DNA of 30,000 bases, from positions 395,001 to 425,000 of the forward strand of contig JACVTC010000082.1 of NCBI GenBank assembly GCA_016946835.1. Direction: 5' to 3'. Shown here piece by piece: positions 11,997-24,000 of this stretch. The notes under the pieces were generated by a model. The model did no database searches. It had not been told where the DNA came from and was given only the letters and a program-made list of their open reading frames with translations. The stretch comes from Neocallimastix lanati (nom. inval.). Lineage: Eukaryota > Neocallimastigomycota > Neocallimastigomycetes > Neocallimastigales > Neocallimastigaceae. How positions within the stretch are numbered: the stretch's first letter is position 1; each line of letters begins with the position of its first letter. A program made the translations under genes and the position numbers.

Positions 11997-12535
11997 TGTC
12001 AAAAATTAAAGAAAAATTAATATTTGCTTAAATTTTCTTAAAACTTATTTTTTAGTAATGAAATTTAGGGAATTAAAAAAAAAATTAATTTTATTTATTT
12101 TTTATTAAAATAAATAGTCGTTATAAATAATTAAATATGGCTACGATTTTATAAATCGGGAAAAAATAATAAAAATGATTATAAGTTTTTTATCAAAAAT
12201 TGTTAACGCTAATCGCTTAACAATTATTTTTCGTTTTCTTCTTTTTATACTGACAATTTCACTAAATTTAGAAGTTATTAAAATTAAAATTAAATTTAAA
12301 AGTTTATTGTATATAGTAGATTATTATTTTCAATTCTGCTAAATGATTTTTTAATTTGTTTATTCAACTATTCATTAACTAAACTAAAATTTATTTAAAC
12401 AATTACTATTGATTCACTTATATAATTAAATATTAAGTTAAAACTATTAATTAATTTTTCATTAAATTTTAAAAATTTAATTAATCCAATAATGGATTAA
12501 TTTAATCACAGTACAAGTATCGTCAGTTCTTGACA
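11997..12535 (-). repeat. 5' LTR of the chromovirus
   Basis: 539 bp, with TGTCAA...TTGACA termini. It differs from the 6238-6775 copy by one extra A near 12075 and substitutions near 12167 and 12345. It lies directly upstream of the primer-binding site in the sense orientation and carries the presumed promoter. Confidence 0.96.
12200..12249 (-). promoter_or_regulatory. LTR promoter: TATA box and predicted transcript start
   Basis: On the minus strand, TATAAAAAG begins at 12249. The sequence complementary to the primer-binding site, AGCGTTAACAA, begins at 12210, about 39 nt downstream. If the element self-primes like Tf1, 12210 is the first base of the mRNA. The start is half of an 8-bp-arm hairpin, ATTGTTAA with TTAACAAT. 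Confidence 0.55.
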
Positions 12536-12587
12536 AAAGGATTAAATAAATGATTTAAAACTGGTATTGGTATAAAATAATTAATTC

Positions 12588-12825
12588 GGGGGAGTTGCAT
12601 TTCGCTAAAAGGATGATATAAATAAATAAATGAATAAATAAATAAATATTAATTTTTTTTTTATTTAAACTTGTTTTTATTCAATATTAATCATATTTAA
12701 TTTTATTTATTGATTTATTTATTTATTTATTTAATAATTTTCAATTTGGCGAAATGCCACAATGTTTTAAAAAAATGGCGAAATGCAACCTGGCGAAATG
12801 CAATTTGGGGAAATGCACCACTCCC
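12588..12825. mobile_element. short inverted-repeat element, Mutator-like MITE candidate
   Basis: A 238-bp non-coding element between two copies of the 9-bp direct repeat AATTAATTC (12579-12587 and 12826-12834). The left end GGGGGAGTTGCATTTCGC matches, imperfectly, the complement of the right end, GGGAGTGGTGCATTTCC. The right end carries four copies of a GGCGAAATGC-like motif starting near 12748, 12777, 12792 and 12807; the left end carries one inverted copy. Family knowledge: 9-bp duplications are typical of Mutator-like elements. It encodes no transposase, and ATTTATT repeats fill its centre. It lies 47 bp from the chromovirus. Confidence 0.5.
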
Positions 12826-12884
12826 AATTAATTCTACTAAATTTTAATATTTAATATTTAAAATATAAAATTAAATAATAAAGT

Positions 12885-13234
<350 letters not shown>

Positions 13235-13416
13235 GTTGACTGCACTCATAATTTAACTATATATTTAATTTATTTATTTATAGTATTTATTTATATTTAT
13301 GTGTATTTATTTATTTATATTTAATGATTACTTAAATGTATTATGATCTATCGTCTTGTATAAATCTATGTTAATTATCTTTTAATATTTATTTAATTAA
13401 TTTTTAATTTATTTTA
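13235..13416. other. AT-rich spacer
   Basis: Short ATTT-rich spacer between the microsatellite and the copia 5' region. I see no gene or RNA here. Confidence 0.4.
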
Positions 13417-13553
13417 TGTTATGGAAAACGCATGTTGTAACATGTGACTTTATTACTTATTTAAAGCTGAAAGATAGATCATACACTTATTTCCCTTGTA
13501 TACCATATTCCATAAGGAATATTATTATAGATCTAAATTTAATAAAGCTAACA
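13417..13553 (+). repeat. possible short 5' LTR or leader of the copia element
   Basis: A segment starting TGTTATGG and ending GCTAACA, with 5-bp inverted termini TGTTA/TAACA, lies 75 bp upstream of the copia start codon. This is the expected place for a 5' LTR. No second copy exists in the window and I recognise no primer-binding site after it, so the boundaries are unproven. Confidence 0.25.
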
Positions 13554-13628
13554 GATTAAGAGTCTCAGTTGACTCATATCATTTATTATTAAAAGTACTT
13601 AATTAATACGCTTCACCGCTTCGAAGTC

Positions 13629-15745
13629 ATGCAAGACTTTAACTTAGCTAAGGACCAACGCCTCCATGGAAAATCCAACTTTAATGAGTGGAAATTCCTT
13701 ATTGACAATGCCGCTAAACGTCAAGGTATTAAGGAATTCATGGAAGTCGACGTCGTTGGAAAACTTAATGATGTAGGTTTTAATTACAACCCCAATGTCA
13801 ACGATGTTATCAACAAGGTAATTACTAAATTAATTACCAAAATGTTACCGCAAGCTCCTGCCGCACCTATTCGAAACAATAATGCTGAGGTTAATCGAAA
13901 CAATAATGTTGATATCAATCCTCAGCTAACTAACTTTTTTGGTAATCCTCTTAATCATATCAGATTAGTTGAGGAAGCAGAAAGGATCGATGCTGACATG
14001 ATACTCATGATCAGTAAGAATGTTGATGATTCTGTCTTAAGAGAAATCAGCAGACTTAATAATGGTTTCCGTATAATGGAAAGACTCAAATCAAAATATG
14101 GAAATTCAAATGCTGATATGGAATACTGGCTTAAAAGGTTAAGAAGTATTAAAGCCAGAGATAGAAATCAAATCATCGAAAAGCTAGAACTTATGAAAGA
14201 AACTTTCGATGATATGGAAGAACAACATGTGGAAATCACTGATAAGGAAAAATTAAAATATCTCTATAACGTACTACCGGATGATTATAAAAATATCATT
14301 CAAATTAATTTGAATAGTGACCCTAATGTATATATTAATAATCTCAAAAGTTTTATTTATGCAAAATCTTACCTAGAAAATTGGGAAGATAACAAAACCA
14401 TTGAAAAAGATGATCCAATGGATCTAGATTTTATCAGTAGAGGAAGAAGAACTAGTAATTCCTCAAAGAAAAATGAACACAACAACCATAATAACAAAAG
14501 CTCTAACTCTAAGAAAAGAGGAAAGCAAAATGGTAACCAATATAACAATAATAATAAAGATAATAGTAACAAAGACAATAATAATAAATCATATTGTCAC
14601 ATTTGTGAAGTTAAAGGACACTCTACCAGAAACTGCATATATAATATGAAGACGAAGTCAAATCATAATAAAGGGAGGCAAGAAAAGCTTCAAGTAAAGA
14701 CCACATTAAATGATCATCCAAAGAAGTCTTTACATTTAATAAGTAAAATTTCTGATCCAGACAGTGCCTGTAGTTATGACGATAATTTTGATTTTGAAGA
14801 CGCAAGGGCACTGATAGAAAAACAAGAAGAAATAAACATTAACAATAAGGTTAAATTTTCTGGATTAATTGAATACGTGAATGATAGTTCTATTATTCCA
14901 AAGGAGATAACAATTCCTAATAAAAAAGAGGAATTATATGTAAACAACATCAATTATTATGAAGAAAATGATAAGACTAGTGAATGGTTATATGATACTG
15001 GTGCTGGAGAACATATAACTAATGATTTTAATTTGCTAAATAATTTTATTCACTGCAAAATAAAGTTAAGATGTGCCAATGGGACAATGTGTAGCTTCGA
15101 AGGATATGGTACTTACGAATGTTACATTAATGGAATATATGTACGACTAGACAGGGTATTATATTCAAAATCTGCAACTAAAAATCTTATTAGTGGAATA
15201 GAACTAGCCAAAATAGGATATAGAGTCATTATTGACACTGATGATTATACACGTGGTAGATTTAACTTATGGGGTCCAAATAATGTATATATAGGAACTT
15301 ATTATTCTACAAATGATAATCAATTCTTAGTAAATACTTATAAGATTAATAAAAACTTTGAAGAAAAGGATAAAAATATTATGGCTTTAAACGAAGTTGA
15401 TGAAAAAAGCCTTGAAATTTGGCATAGAAGACTAGGTCATTATTACCTAGAAAACATAAACAAATATCTAAGTTTACACCAAATAAAAACTCCTAAATGC
15501 ATAGAATGTAAAGTAGCTAAAATGTCAAGGAAATCACACGGAGGAAAAACACCGAAAGCTACGAAAATATTAGAAATAATACATTCAGACATTTCAGGTC
15601 CATACAATTCATCTATCAATAATAAAAAATACTTTATTACATTCATGGATGAATTCTCAAGAAAAGTATGGATATATACTTTAAAATCTAAAGCCGAAGC
15701 CCCCGAATTAATTGTGGAATTCTTCAAGTACTTAAATAACCAATT
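13629..15745 (+). pseudogene. Ty1/copia gag-pol, 5' part only
   Basis: An uninterrupted frame from an ATG in the usual Gag opening (HGKSNFNEWKFLID). The Gag domain covers about residues 1-240. A CCHC knuckle CHICEVKGHSTRNC is near 322, after a basic Asn/Lys/Ser-rich linker. The aspartic protease site is DTGAGEHIT near 456. The GAG-pre-integrase finger (WHRRLGHY...CIECK) spans about 597-640. The integrase core starts with HSDISGP near 652 and is cut shortly after FKYLNNQF. The remaining codons to the stop at 15773 belong to a different, inverted element. The second integrase Asp, the Glu, RT and RNase H are all missing. Gag-protease is in frame with Pol, as usual for copia. It cannot transpose by itself, though an intact Gag and protease could still be made. 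Confidence 0.88.
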
Positions 15746-16396
15746 TTCGACTTCGTCCAAAAAGTTTGATTGATCATTTTCATTATTGTTATAACTAATA
15801 ATTTCCACATTATTTTCATCAACAATGTTATTATTATTTTCAATATTATTTTCCAAATTATTATTATTTTCTTCAACAATAGCATTTACTACAATATTTT
15901 CTTTTTTTTTTTCTAATGCGAGATAATGCATCAGCAATAATATTCCTTTTTCCTGGTTGGTAGACAACTTTTACTTGTAGTTGACTGAATAAATCACACC
16001 AACGAGAGTGTTTACTAGTATTAGGATTAGGTTCGCATTTCAGAATAATAGGGACTAAAGGTTGATGAATCTGTATACAGTATTGTCTGGAACGGATTAC
16101 CTAATATATATTGTTTAAATTTATTTATACAAAAATATGCCGCAGTACCTTCTAACTCTGTTATCGGGTAATTAAGTTCTGACTTATGCAGGGAATGACT
16201 AATATAAAATACTGGATGTTCTACTTCATCATTATATAGTTGCAATAAAACACCACCAATTCCTTGATAACTAGCATCAGTGCGTATAATAAATGGTTTA
16301 TCATAACGCGGATAACACAAAATAGGTTGCTTGACAAAGAGCTTCCTTTAATTTTTCTATGCTAGTAGTATGCTCATTAGTCCATCCAATGTTAAG
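15746..16396 (-). pseudogene. decayed Ty3 RNase H fragment, fused to the copia element
   Basis: Minus-strand frames give PRYDKPFIIRTDASYQGIGG and HPVFYISHSLHKSELNYPITELEG, then in other frames SKHSRWCDLF and YQPGKRNIIADALS. These are the RNase H region and the linker before the integrase finger, close to the same segment of the Ty3 element at 20025-28531. At least three frame changes occur (near 16324, 16080 and 15915, the last in an A-run). An Asn-rich linker follows and ends at the copia junction. No RT, integrase or LTR remains. The 5' end at 16396 abuts a hairpin. Confidence 0.82.
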
Positions 16397-17089
16397 ATAA
16401 TAACTGAATTACAATTCAATTTCAATTTCAATTTCAATAATTCAGTTATTTGAATTTCAATATTAATAAATAATAATAATATAATAATTATTATTAAATT
16501 AACTTTATTAAAATATTTAGGAATTAGTCTAGGCCAACTAATTACTAAATATTATTAACATATTGAAATTAATATATATTAAATAATGTAAACACGTGAT
16601 TGTCATTAAATTAATTTCTACATATTATATTTTAATTATAAAATATAATATTTAGCTATATTAGATTCTTATATTTTTATTTATATTAAATATTTATATT
16701 ATTATCTTACTTTATATTATCAATATCAAACTTATATTAATACTTATATTAATAATTAATATTTTGATAATTAATTATTTTATATAAATACATGTTTAAA
16801 TCTTTTGATTAATCCTTTGTAGGATTATTGTAATTTAAATTATAGTAATAATTATATAAAATAATAATGTAATAAAATATTATTAATATTAAATAAAACT
16901 TATATTTTAAATAAAAGACTTATTTATAATAATAATATGTTTTAAATAAGAATAAAATTTAATTATTAATTAATTACTATAATTTGGCATCTTGACCTAA
17001 TCGTTAAGACCAAATTATCACAAAACTTTTAACATCCAAAAGTAGAATTTTTCCTTAGTAATTTGCATAATTGTAACGAAATCCTCAGT
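16397..17089. other. unassigned AT-rich stretch with a 13-bp-arm hairpin
   Basis: No coding frame or RNA is recognised. At the left edge a perfect 13-bp inverted repeat (AATAACTGAATTA at 16399-16411 and its complement at 16438-16450) encloses tandem CAATTT units. The rest is AT-rich, with a less biased patch near 16985-17090 that I cannot assign. Confidence 0.5.
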
Positions 17090-17621
17090 TGATACAATTA
17101 ATTTAAAAAGTATCATAAAATATGGGAAAAGCAAGAGGGAATTAATCAAGAAATATCGTATTTATGAAATAGTATAATAATTATTATATATTTATATAAT
17201 ACACTCAAATTATTATTTTAGAATATAATGTTCATTTTATTATGTTTATTTATTAAAATTATTCACTTTATTATATTTATTTATTAAAATAATTATTCAC
17301 TATTATTCATTCTCAATTAATACATTTCAATAAAAATAAAAACACAACATTTTTTTTATAATTAAAACTTCCTAATTTTTATCTTATTATTCTCTATATT
17401 ATTATTATTTAAAATTTGTACTTTTACATAATTAATTATATTATATATATTTTTATAATAAACTTATATTAATAATAAAATAATAAAATAATTTTATAAT
17501 ATTATATCTTATTAAATATTAATTTTAACTTATTTAGAAAATATTAATAATAAAATTATTTACAATAATATTTAAAATAATAATTATATCACTTTACATT
17601 CTTATTAAATATCTCGTATCA
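17090..17621. repeat. solo LTR, diverged relative of the 28536-29041 LTR
   Basis: Starts TGATAC and ends GTATCA, with a 4-bp direct repeat CAGT on each side (17086-17089 and 17622-17625). Length (532 bp), termini and scattered similarity (for example AAGAGGGAATTAAT versus AGTAGGGAATAATT) link it to the LTR at 28536-29041. No internal domain adjoins it. Confidence 0.5.
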
Positions 17622-17624
17622 CAG

Positions 17625-18625
17625 TGTAATAATTTAATTAAAAAATTATAATTAAATTATTAATCATTAATATTAGCTCTAACTGCTAATATTAAAGGTT
17701 TAGAAAAGAATCATACTTACCTATGGTTCTTTCTAATTATCGAGTTTATTATAACGAATTATAATAGACGAAACACTAAAATTGATAAGGAAAAGTTTTA
17801 ATTATAAAATTTGTTTTATTAAAATAATTTGTTTTATTATTTATTAAAAATTTTAAATGTTAAAACTTATTGTTATTATTATTATATTATAATTGTTATA
17901 ATAATAACTCTTGATTTCTCAAAGAGAACTCAAGAGCCTTATTTATACTTTTTTGTCAAAATAAGGTTAAAATCAAAAGGGGTTCTAATCTTAACAAATC
18001 TCTTATCTAGGAAAAGACTAGAAGAAAAACCTAGATAAGTTTTTTGATCGATATTCTATCCATATCGATCATCGCGTTAATTAAGTAAAACCGATTACTT
18101 TTAAGAAGTAATTGGAAAAACCTTAATTAACCGATTACTTAATCTAATATAATGATCGAAAATAAAAGAATAAAATAATGAAAATTATTTCGATCATAAA
18201 ATTTAAAATTTAATCTATTTAGTTCTATTTTATAGAACTTTACATAAAAAATATAAAACAATACATTAATAATAAAATACATGATTAATACAATACAGAA
18301 TACATGATAGAATACAGAATACATGATAAAATACAGAATAGTGTTTTAGTTTATGATTTAATAAGTGAGAGAAAACTAAAACTAATAAATTTAATAATTA
18401 AGTGAATAATTAAATAAATTTAATATTATTTTAAATGTATAAAAATTATTTGATTAAATAAATTTTTAATATTAAACTAAATAAAATTTTAATATATAAT
18501 TAAATAAATTATTAATTATAATTAATTGTATAAATGAAATATGAGTTAAATAAAAGTTATATTAATTATAACCTAACTAAGAAAATATAATTATTTTATT
18601 AAAAATAATTATAGATTCTTACACA
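17625..18625. repeat. diverged LTR-like repeat related to the 18630-19518 LTR
   Basis: Shares in order several blocks with the next LTR: a GAGTTTATTATA block, a TATAAAAT(A/T)TGTTTTATTAAAA block, the palindrome at 17908-17936, a TCTAG(A)GAAAAGA(C/T)TAG block and AAGTAAAACC(G/A)ATTA. It ends TTCTTACACA directly before TTAA. The start at TGTAATAA is provisional and no target duplication is visible. It is either an old solo LTR or part of one. Confidence 0.45.
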
Positions 18626-18629
18626 TTAA

Positions 18630-19518
18630 TGTAAGAAATTACTTATAAAATTAATTATAAATAATTTCTTAACTACAAATTAACATTAATTATTGCTAAT
18701 TAACATTAATTTGAGAAAAAAAAAATTAAATATAATTAAATAAATATAAAATAATATAAATAAATAATTATACTTAAGTATAAGATAGAGTTTATTATAG
18801 AAAGTTTATAATAAACAATAACACAAAAGGAATAAAAGACACAAATATTTATAAAATATGTTTTATTAAAAGGGTTTTGTTTATTAATTAATTATTTTTT
18901 TGAATTATTATTTATTATAAAAATTCTAAAATAATAACTCTTGATTTCTCGAAGAGAACTCAAGAGAATCAAATATATATAAATTAATAATTAAATATTA
19001 TTGGTTAAACTAAATACAATAATTTAATGTATTAAATTAATGTATTAAATAAGAAAGATAGATAAATTTTATAATAAAATAATAAATTTATCTAAGTTTC
19101 TTACATTGCTCCCTTTACTTAATGAATTTGTATAAATTCATTATTATATAGGAAGTAGTAAGTTTAAAATAAAAATTATAATTAACCAAAAAAAATAAAA
19201 TTAAATAATTTATTAAAAGTTTTGCTAACCTTAACTTTTTTACATCTAGAGAAAAGATTAGCGGAAAAACTCTAGATGAATCAATATTAAGTAAAACCAA
19301 TTAACTTGGGAAAACCTTAATATTGTTTTCTAACTAATATAAGTGAATAAATAATTATAAATTAAATAAAATAAATATAATTACTAAGTGTATAAATAAA
19401 TGTAAAGTTAAATAAAATGACTATATTATTAAATGAATAAATAAATATTAAATTAAATAAATTATAATAACTAAGAAATGTAAATGAATTATTAATAAAT
19501 TTATTTTTATTTCTTACA
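18630..19518. repeat. solo LTR with 10-bp inverted termini
   Basis: 889 bp starting TGTAAGAAAT and ending ATTTCTTACA, a perfect 10-bp inverted pair, flanked by 5-bp direct repeats ATTAA (18625-18629 and 19519-19523). An internal 29-bp palindromic hairpin with CTCTTGA/TCAAGAG arms (18938-18966) is conserved in the preceding repeat. No internal coding domain is attached, so it probably arose by LTR-LTR recombination. Confidence 0.7.
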
Positions 19519-19523
19519 ATTAA

Positions 19524-19648
19524 TGGTACGTGTTATTGTACCTTGGGCTTTTTTGACACTACTCTAGTTAAGATAAATTATTCTAAATTGAATAAACACA
19601 ATAATTAATAATTTTTATTTCTTCTTATTATTAAGATATTTTATTTAT

Positions 19649-19692
<44 letters not shown>

Positions 19693-20020
19693 TTTTATTA
19701 ATATTCTTTATTTATTATATTATTATTTTATACATTATTTTAATTACTACATTTTTATTATAATCTAACTAACTATATATTTTTTATGTCTTAGTATATC
19801 TCTATTCTACAACTACATTTTTATATCTTTTTCCTTTCATATTCTTTTCTTTCTGATCTCTCTCCCTTTATAATTATTTTCTTATTTACATCTTTTTATA
19901 TTTTTTTTTATCTAATTTAAGGTTACAATTGTTTATTTCTTAAAAATTTAAATATTTAATCTTATAACTTTATTCTCAAATTTATTGCTTATTTCATAGT
20001 TATCAGGGCGTCCCGTACCA
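19524..20020. repeat. solo LTR with 7-bp inverted termini
   Basis: 497 bp starting TGGTACG and ending CGTACCA, with TTAA directly on both sides (19520-19523 and 20021-20024). The centre holds a T-run of about 40 bp near 19651-19690. It is not obviously related in sequence to its neighbours. Confidence 0.6.
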
Positions 20021-20024
20021 TTAA

Positions 20025-21042
20025 TGGTAGGCTCGGGGTTGACACTTAGATATTTAAAATCAAGCAGGGGGGACGGGTATTACCCTGCTTTGATTAAAAA
20101 AGAAAAAATAATTCTTTATTAACAGTTATTTTATTTTTTTTTTTATTAATATAAAATTTTATTATTTAAAGTACACATATTTAATTTTTAAGAAATATTT
20201 ACAATATTTATAATTTTTTTTGAATTTAAGGTATAATTATTTGTTTATAATTTAAGTAATTTTATAGAATTATTGAATTAATTTTATATCAATAATTCAT
20301 TTTTGTTTTAATTTTTATAAATATAATAATATAATATTCAAATATAATTTAATTAAAAATAATTATAAAATAAATATATAGAAAATAGTTTTTACTATTT
20401 TCTTTGATATTTTTAAGTTAAATAAATTGTTTTTAAAGATTAATATAATAAATTTAATAATCTTTAATTATTTTAAATAATACTTGTAATTATTTTCAAA
20501 ATAAAATAAAATTTTTATAATATTTAATTAATAAATTTGATAATATTTAAATAATAATTTTTATAATAAGTAATAATTTTTAATAATAATTTTTAATAAT
20601 AAATTTAATTAATAATCTTAATAATTTTATAATAATATTTAATAGTTATAATAAATAAATTTTTATAATAATATTTAATAATTTTAATAATTTTATAATA
20701 TTAATAATTTATAATAATTTTTATAATAATATTTAATTAATAATTTTAATAATTTTATAATAATTTTTATAATAATATTTAATTAATAGTTTTTAATAAT
20801 TTAGTATTTTAAAAGTATAATTTTAATATTCACAATTGTATTTTAATATATACATATATTTAATAATATAACAATAAAGTAATTAATTAAAATTTATTTA
20901 CATTATTTACAAGTTAAAATTAATTTATATCAAAATAAATTAAATTTTATTATTAAGTTTAGGTTATCAAGAATATAGGAAAGTACAATTTAGTAAAGAA
21001 TTATTAATAATAAAATAAAGGTTATTAATTCATTCTTTACCA
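20025..21042 (-). repeat. 3' LTR of the Ty3 element
   Basis: Starts TGGTAG and ends TTTACCA. It is nearly identical to 27536-28531 apart from A/T-run and TAATAATTT-unit indels. A stem-loop (20058-20069 with 20083-20095, one bulge) lies in a GC-richer patch near the U5 end, the least AT-rich part of the LTR. Confidence 0.94.
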
Positions 21043-21055
21043 TGATGCCCCCTCT
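21043..21055 (-). other. polypurine tract of the Ty3 element
   Basis: Minus-strand AGAGGGGGCATCA directly before the 3' LTR and just after the pol stop. The GGGGGCAT core recurs in the same position next to the LTR at 28536-29041. Confidence 0.8.
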
Positions 21056-21065
21056 AAAACTCAAG

Positions 21066-24000
21066 CTACATCGAAGCTGAGTTATACTTGACTATATTCT
21101 TCAAATGAACATTCCTATTCATTTGAATTCCAGAATTTGGATCAGCCAAGGTAACCGTATTAAATTGTTTTTTTATAACTTTAAGAGGACCAACAAAATA
21201 AGGTTCTAGTTTAGTTCTTGAAAAATTTCTAACTAGAACTAAATCACCTTCCCTAATTCTTTTTCCTTCATTCAAACTATTCTTTTCCTCTCTTCTAGCA
21301 GCCCAATACTTATTTGCATTTTTAACATTTTCGGCTGCTTCTAAAGTCCATCGGTAATGATTTATAAATTTTTCTAACAACACTTCATCCGATGACTTAT
21401 TAATATCCTTGGTAGGTCTAGCAGCAATATCAAAAGGCTGCTGATCTTCCCTACCATAAACCAACTCAAAACTTGAATGTTTTGTTACCTTATTTTTGGT
21501 AGTTCTAAGAGCCCATAAGGCGGATGGTAAAACTTCATCCCAATCCTTATTCTTAGAACCCAACAACCTCAATAACTTGCCGATCTCTTTATTACGGTTT
21601 TCCGTAAGTCCATTACTTTCTGGATGATATGTGGAAATAAACTTCACATATACATCATAGAGATCTAAAAATATTTTCGTCATGTCCGAGGTGAACTGAA
21701 CACCATTGTCAGTTGTTATTACCTGTGGAACACCATGACGAGCAAACACATTAATTAAGAACTTAATCACATCCTGTGATGTTATATTTTCCGTGGGTTC
21801 TGCTTCAACCCATTTGGTGAAGTAATCCACCACAACCATAATATATTGATTATTATTTTTCGTTTTAATCAAAGGTCCAATAATATCTAAACCCAAATGT
21901 ATAAAAGGACCTTCTACTTTAGTTGGAATATTTTCTGTAGGTTCTGGATATGGTTGTGACCTATTCAACTGACACTTGTCACAACTTTGCACCACTCTTT
22001 TAATATCCATCACCATATTATTCCAATAAAAACTTTTACGAAACCTTTGATAAGTCTTATAATATCCCTCATGACCTATCTTATGGGCTTCTAAAATAAG
22101 TTTTATTCTTTCCGTTTGATCAGTAATTAATTTACGATAGTCATTACCATCAACTAAGTAATCTTCACCATCTATCGTAACAAATTTTTCATTTATAAAG
22201 TCTTTAATAGTTTTAGAAAGCAACTCTTCTTCTTCCTTTGAAGTTAACTTAGTTGCCAATACCACAGAATCAGCTCTTTTCTTCATCCTAGATAATGCAT
22301 CGGCTAACACATTTTTCTTACCCATTTGATATTGAATTTCAACACCAAGGGTACTAACAGTTAAGCACCACCTTGCTTGCCTAGCATTATTAGGTTCCTT
22401 ATTTTTAAAGAAACTGATTAAAGGTTTATGATCTGTTATTACTACTGTTTTATTAGGATTTCCTAATATATAAGATTTCAACTTAGTAATACAATAAATT
22501 AATGCAGCTCCTTCCAAGTCAGTAATGCCATAATTTTTCTCGGCTTTACTTAAACTTCTACTTATATAATGAACTGGATGTTCCTTTTTGGTTTCTAAAT
22601 CTTCTTGGAGTAATACTCCTCCAATACCTTCATAGGAAGCATCCGTTCTAATTATAAACCTTTGATTAAAACTTGGATATTTTAAAATTGGAGCATTTAT
22701 TAACTTTTCTTTTAACAGATCAAAACTTTGTTGATGTTCATTATTCCATTTATATTTAACATTCTTTCTTAATAATTTACATAAAGGAGCAGAGATTTGA
22801 GCATATTTATCAATAAAATTTCTATAATATCCTACTGCTCCAAGAAAAGATCGTAATTCATGAACATCAACAGGTGCTACCCACTCCTTGATAGCCTTAA
22901 TTTTGCTATCCTGGGGACTTAAACCTTTCACTGATGCCTTATGACCTAAGACTTCTACTTCAGTCTGCATAAAGGCACATTTTTCAATGTTAATTTTCAA
23001 TTTGTGTTGGCGAAATACTTCCAACACTTGCCTAATGTGGCTTATATGCTCTTCTATACTCTTAGAGTATATTAAAATATCATCTATAAAGTTAAAAACA
23101 AACTTTCCTATAAATGGGAAAAGAATCCTATTCATTTCCCTTTGAAATGTAGCTGGGGCTCCGGTTAAACCAAAAGGCATAACCTTGAATTGGTAGTTAC
23201 CAAATTTTGTGGTGAAGGTGGTAATTTCTACACTTTCCTCATCCATCAAAATTTGATGATAACCAGAGTAAAGATCCATTGTTGTAAAAATCTGTGCCCC
23301 ATCTAAACTATCAAATATCTCATCAATGTAAGGTAATGAATAAGAATCTTTAACTGTTAAATCATTAACCTTGCGATAATCAATACATAATCGCCATTTA
23401 CCGTTCTTCTTCGGTACTAACACTATTGGCGATGACCATTCGGAACAAGAAGGTTCAATTAATTTCTTATTAATTAATTTAATTAATTCCTCCTTAAGTA
23501 TATCCGACTTAAATTTAACTAATCTATAGCACCTTTGCTTAACTGGTTTCGCACCAGGAATTAAATTAATCTTATGTGGAGGAAGATCAGAAGGTGTTAA
23601 TTCTTCTGAAGAAGTAGCAACTATTTCTAAGTTCTCCTCCAGAATTTTAATTATTTCATCTTTATATTTTTCGTTTAAAGTATTTAGGAAAATTTCATGA
23701 TGAATATATTGCTTTGGAGATAATCCTTCAATTTTCTTTAAATCATTCTTTTTGAAATCCTCATCCAAAGCCTTAACCATACACAACAACTTTTCTTCAT
23801 CTTCATAATCATTATTAATAGGTGCAATAACGTCAATTACTCCCTCAGGAGTAATTTGACACAAACTATATAAAATGGGGTGGATAAACAAATTATAATC
23901 AATTTGGGTTTTTAAGTTAATTAGAATATCGTAAAAAGGATCCTCCTTTTCTACTATTCTACAATTAACCATTAATACAAGATTATTAATCTTTACTGGC

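Noticed and set aside
12747-12820. CRISPR-like array of GGCGAAATGC repeats
   Set aside because: Spacing is irregular, repeats are 10-12 bp and the context is eukaryotic; they fit subterminal motifs of a small transposon.
23060-23095. FIDD in place of YVDD in the reverse transcriptase
   Set aside because: The two catalytic Asp residues are kept and aromatic or hydrophobic variation at the first positions is common in Ty3 elements, so it is not evidence of inactivation.
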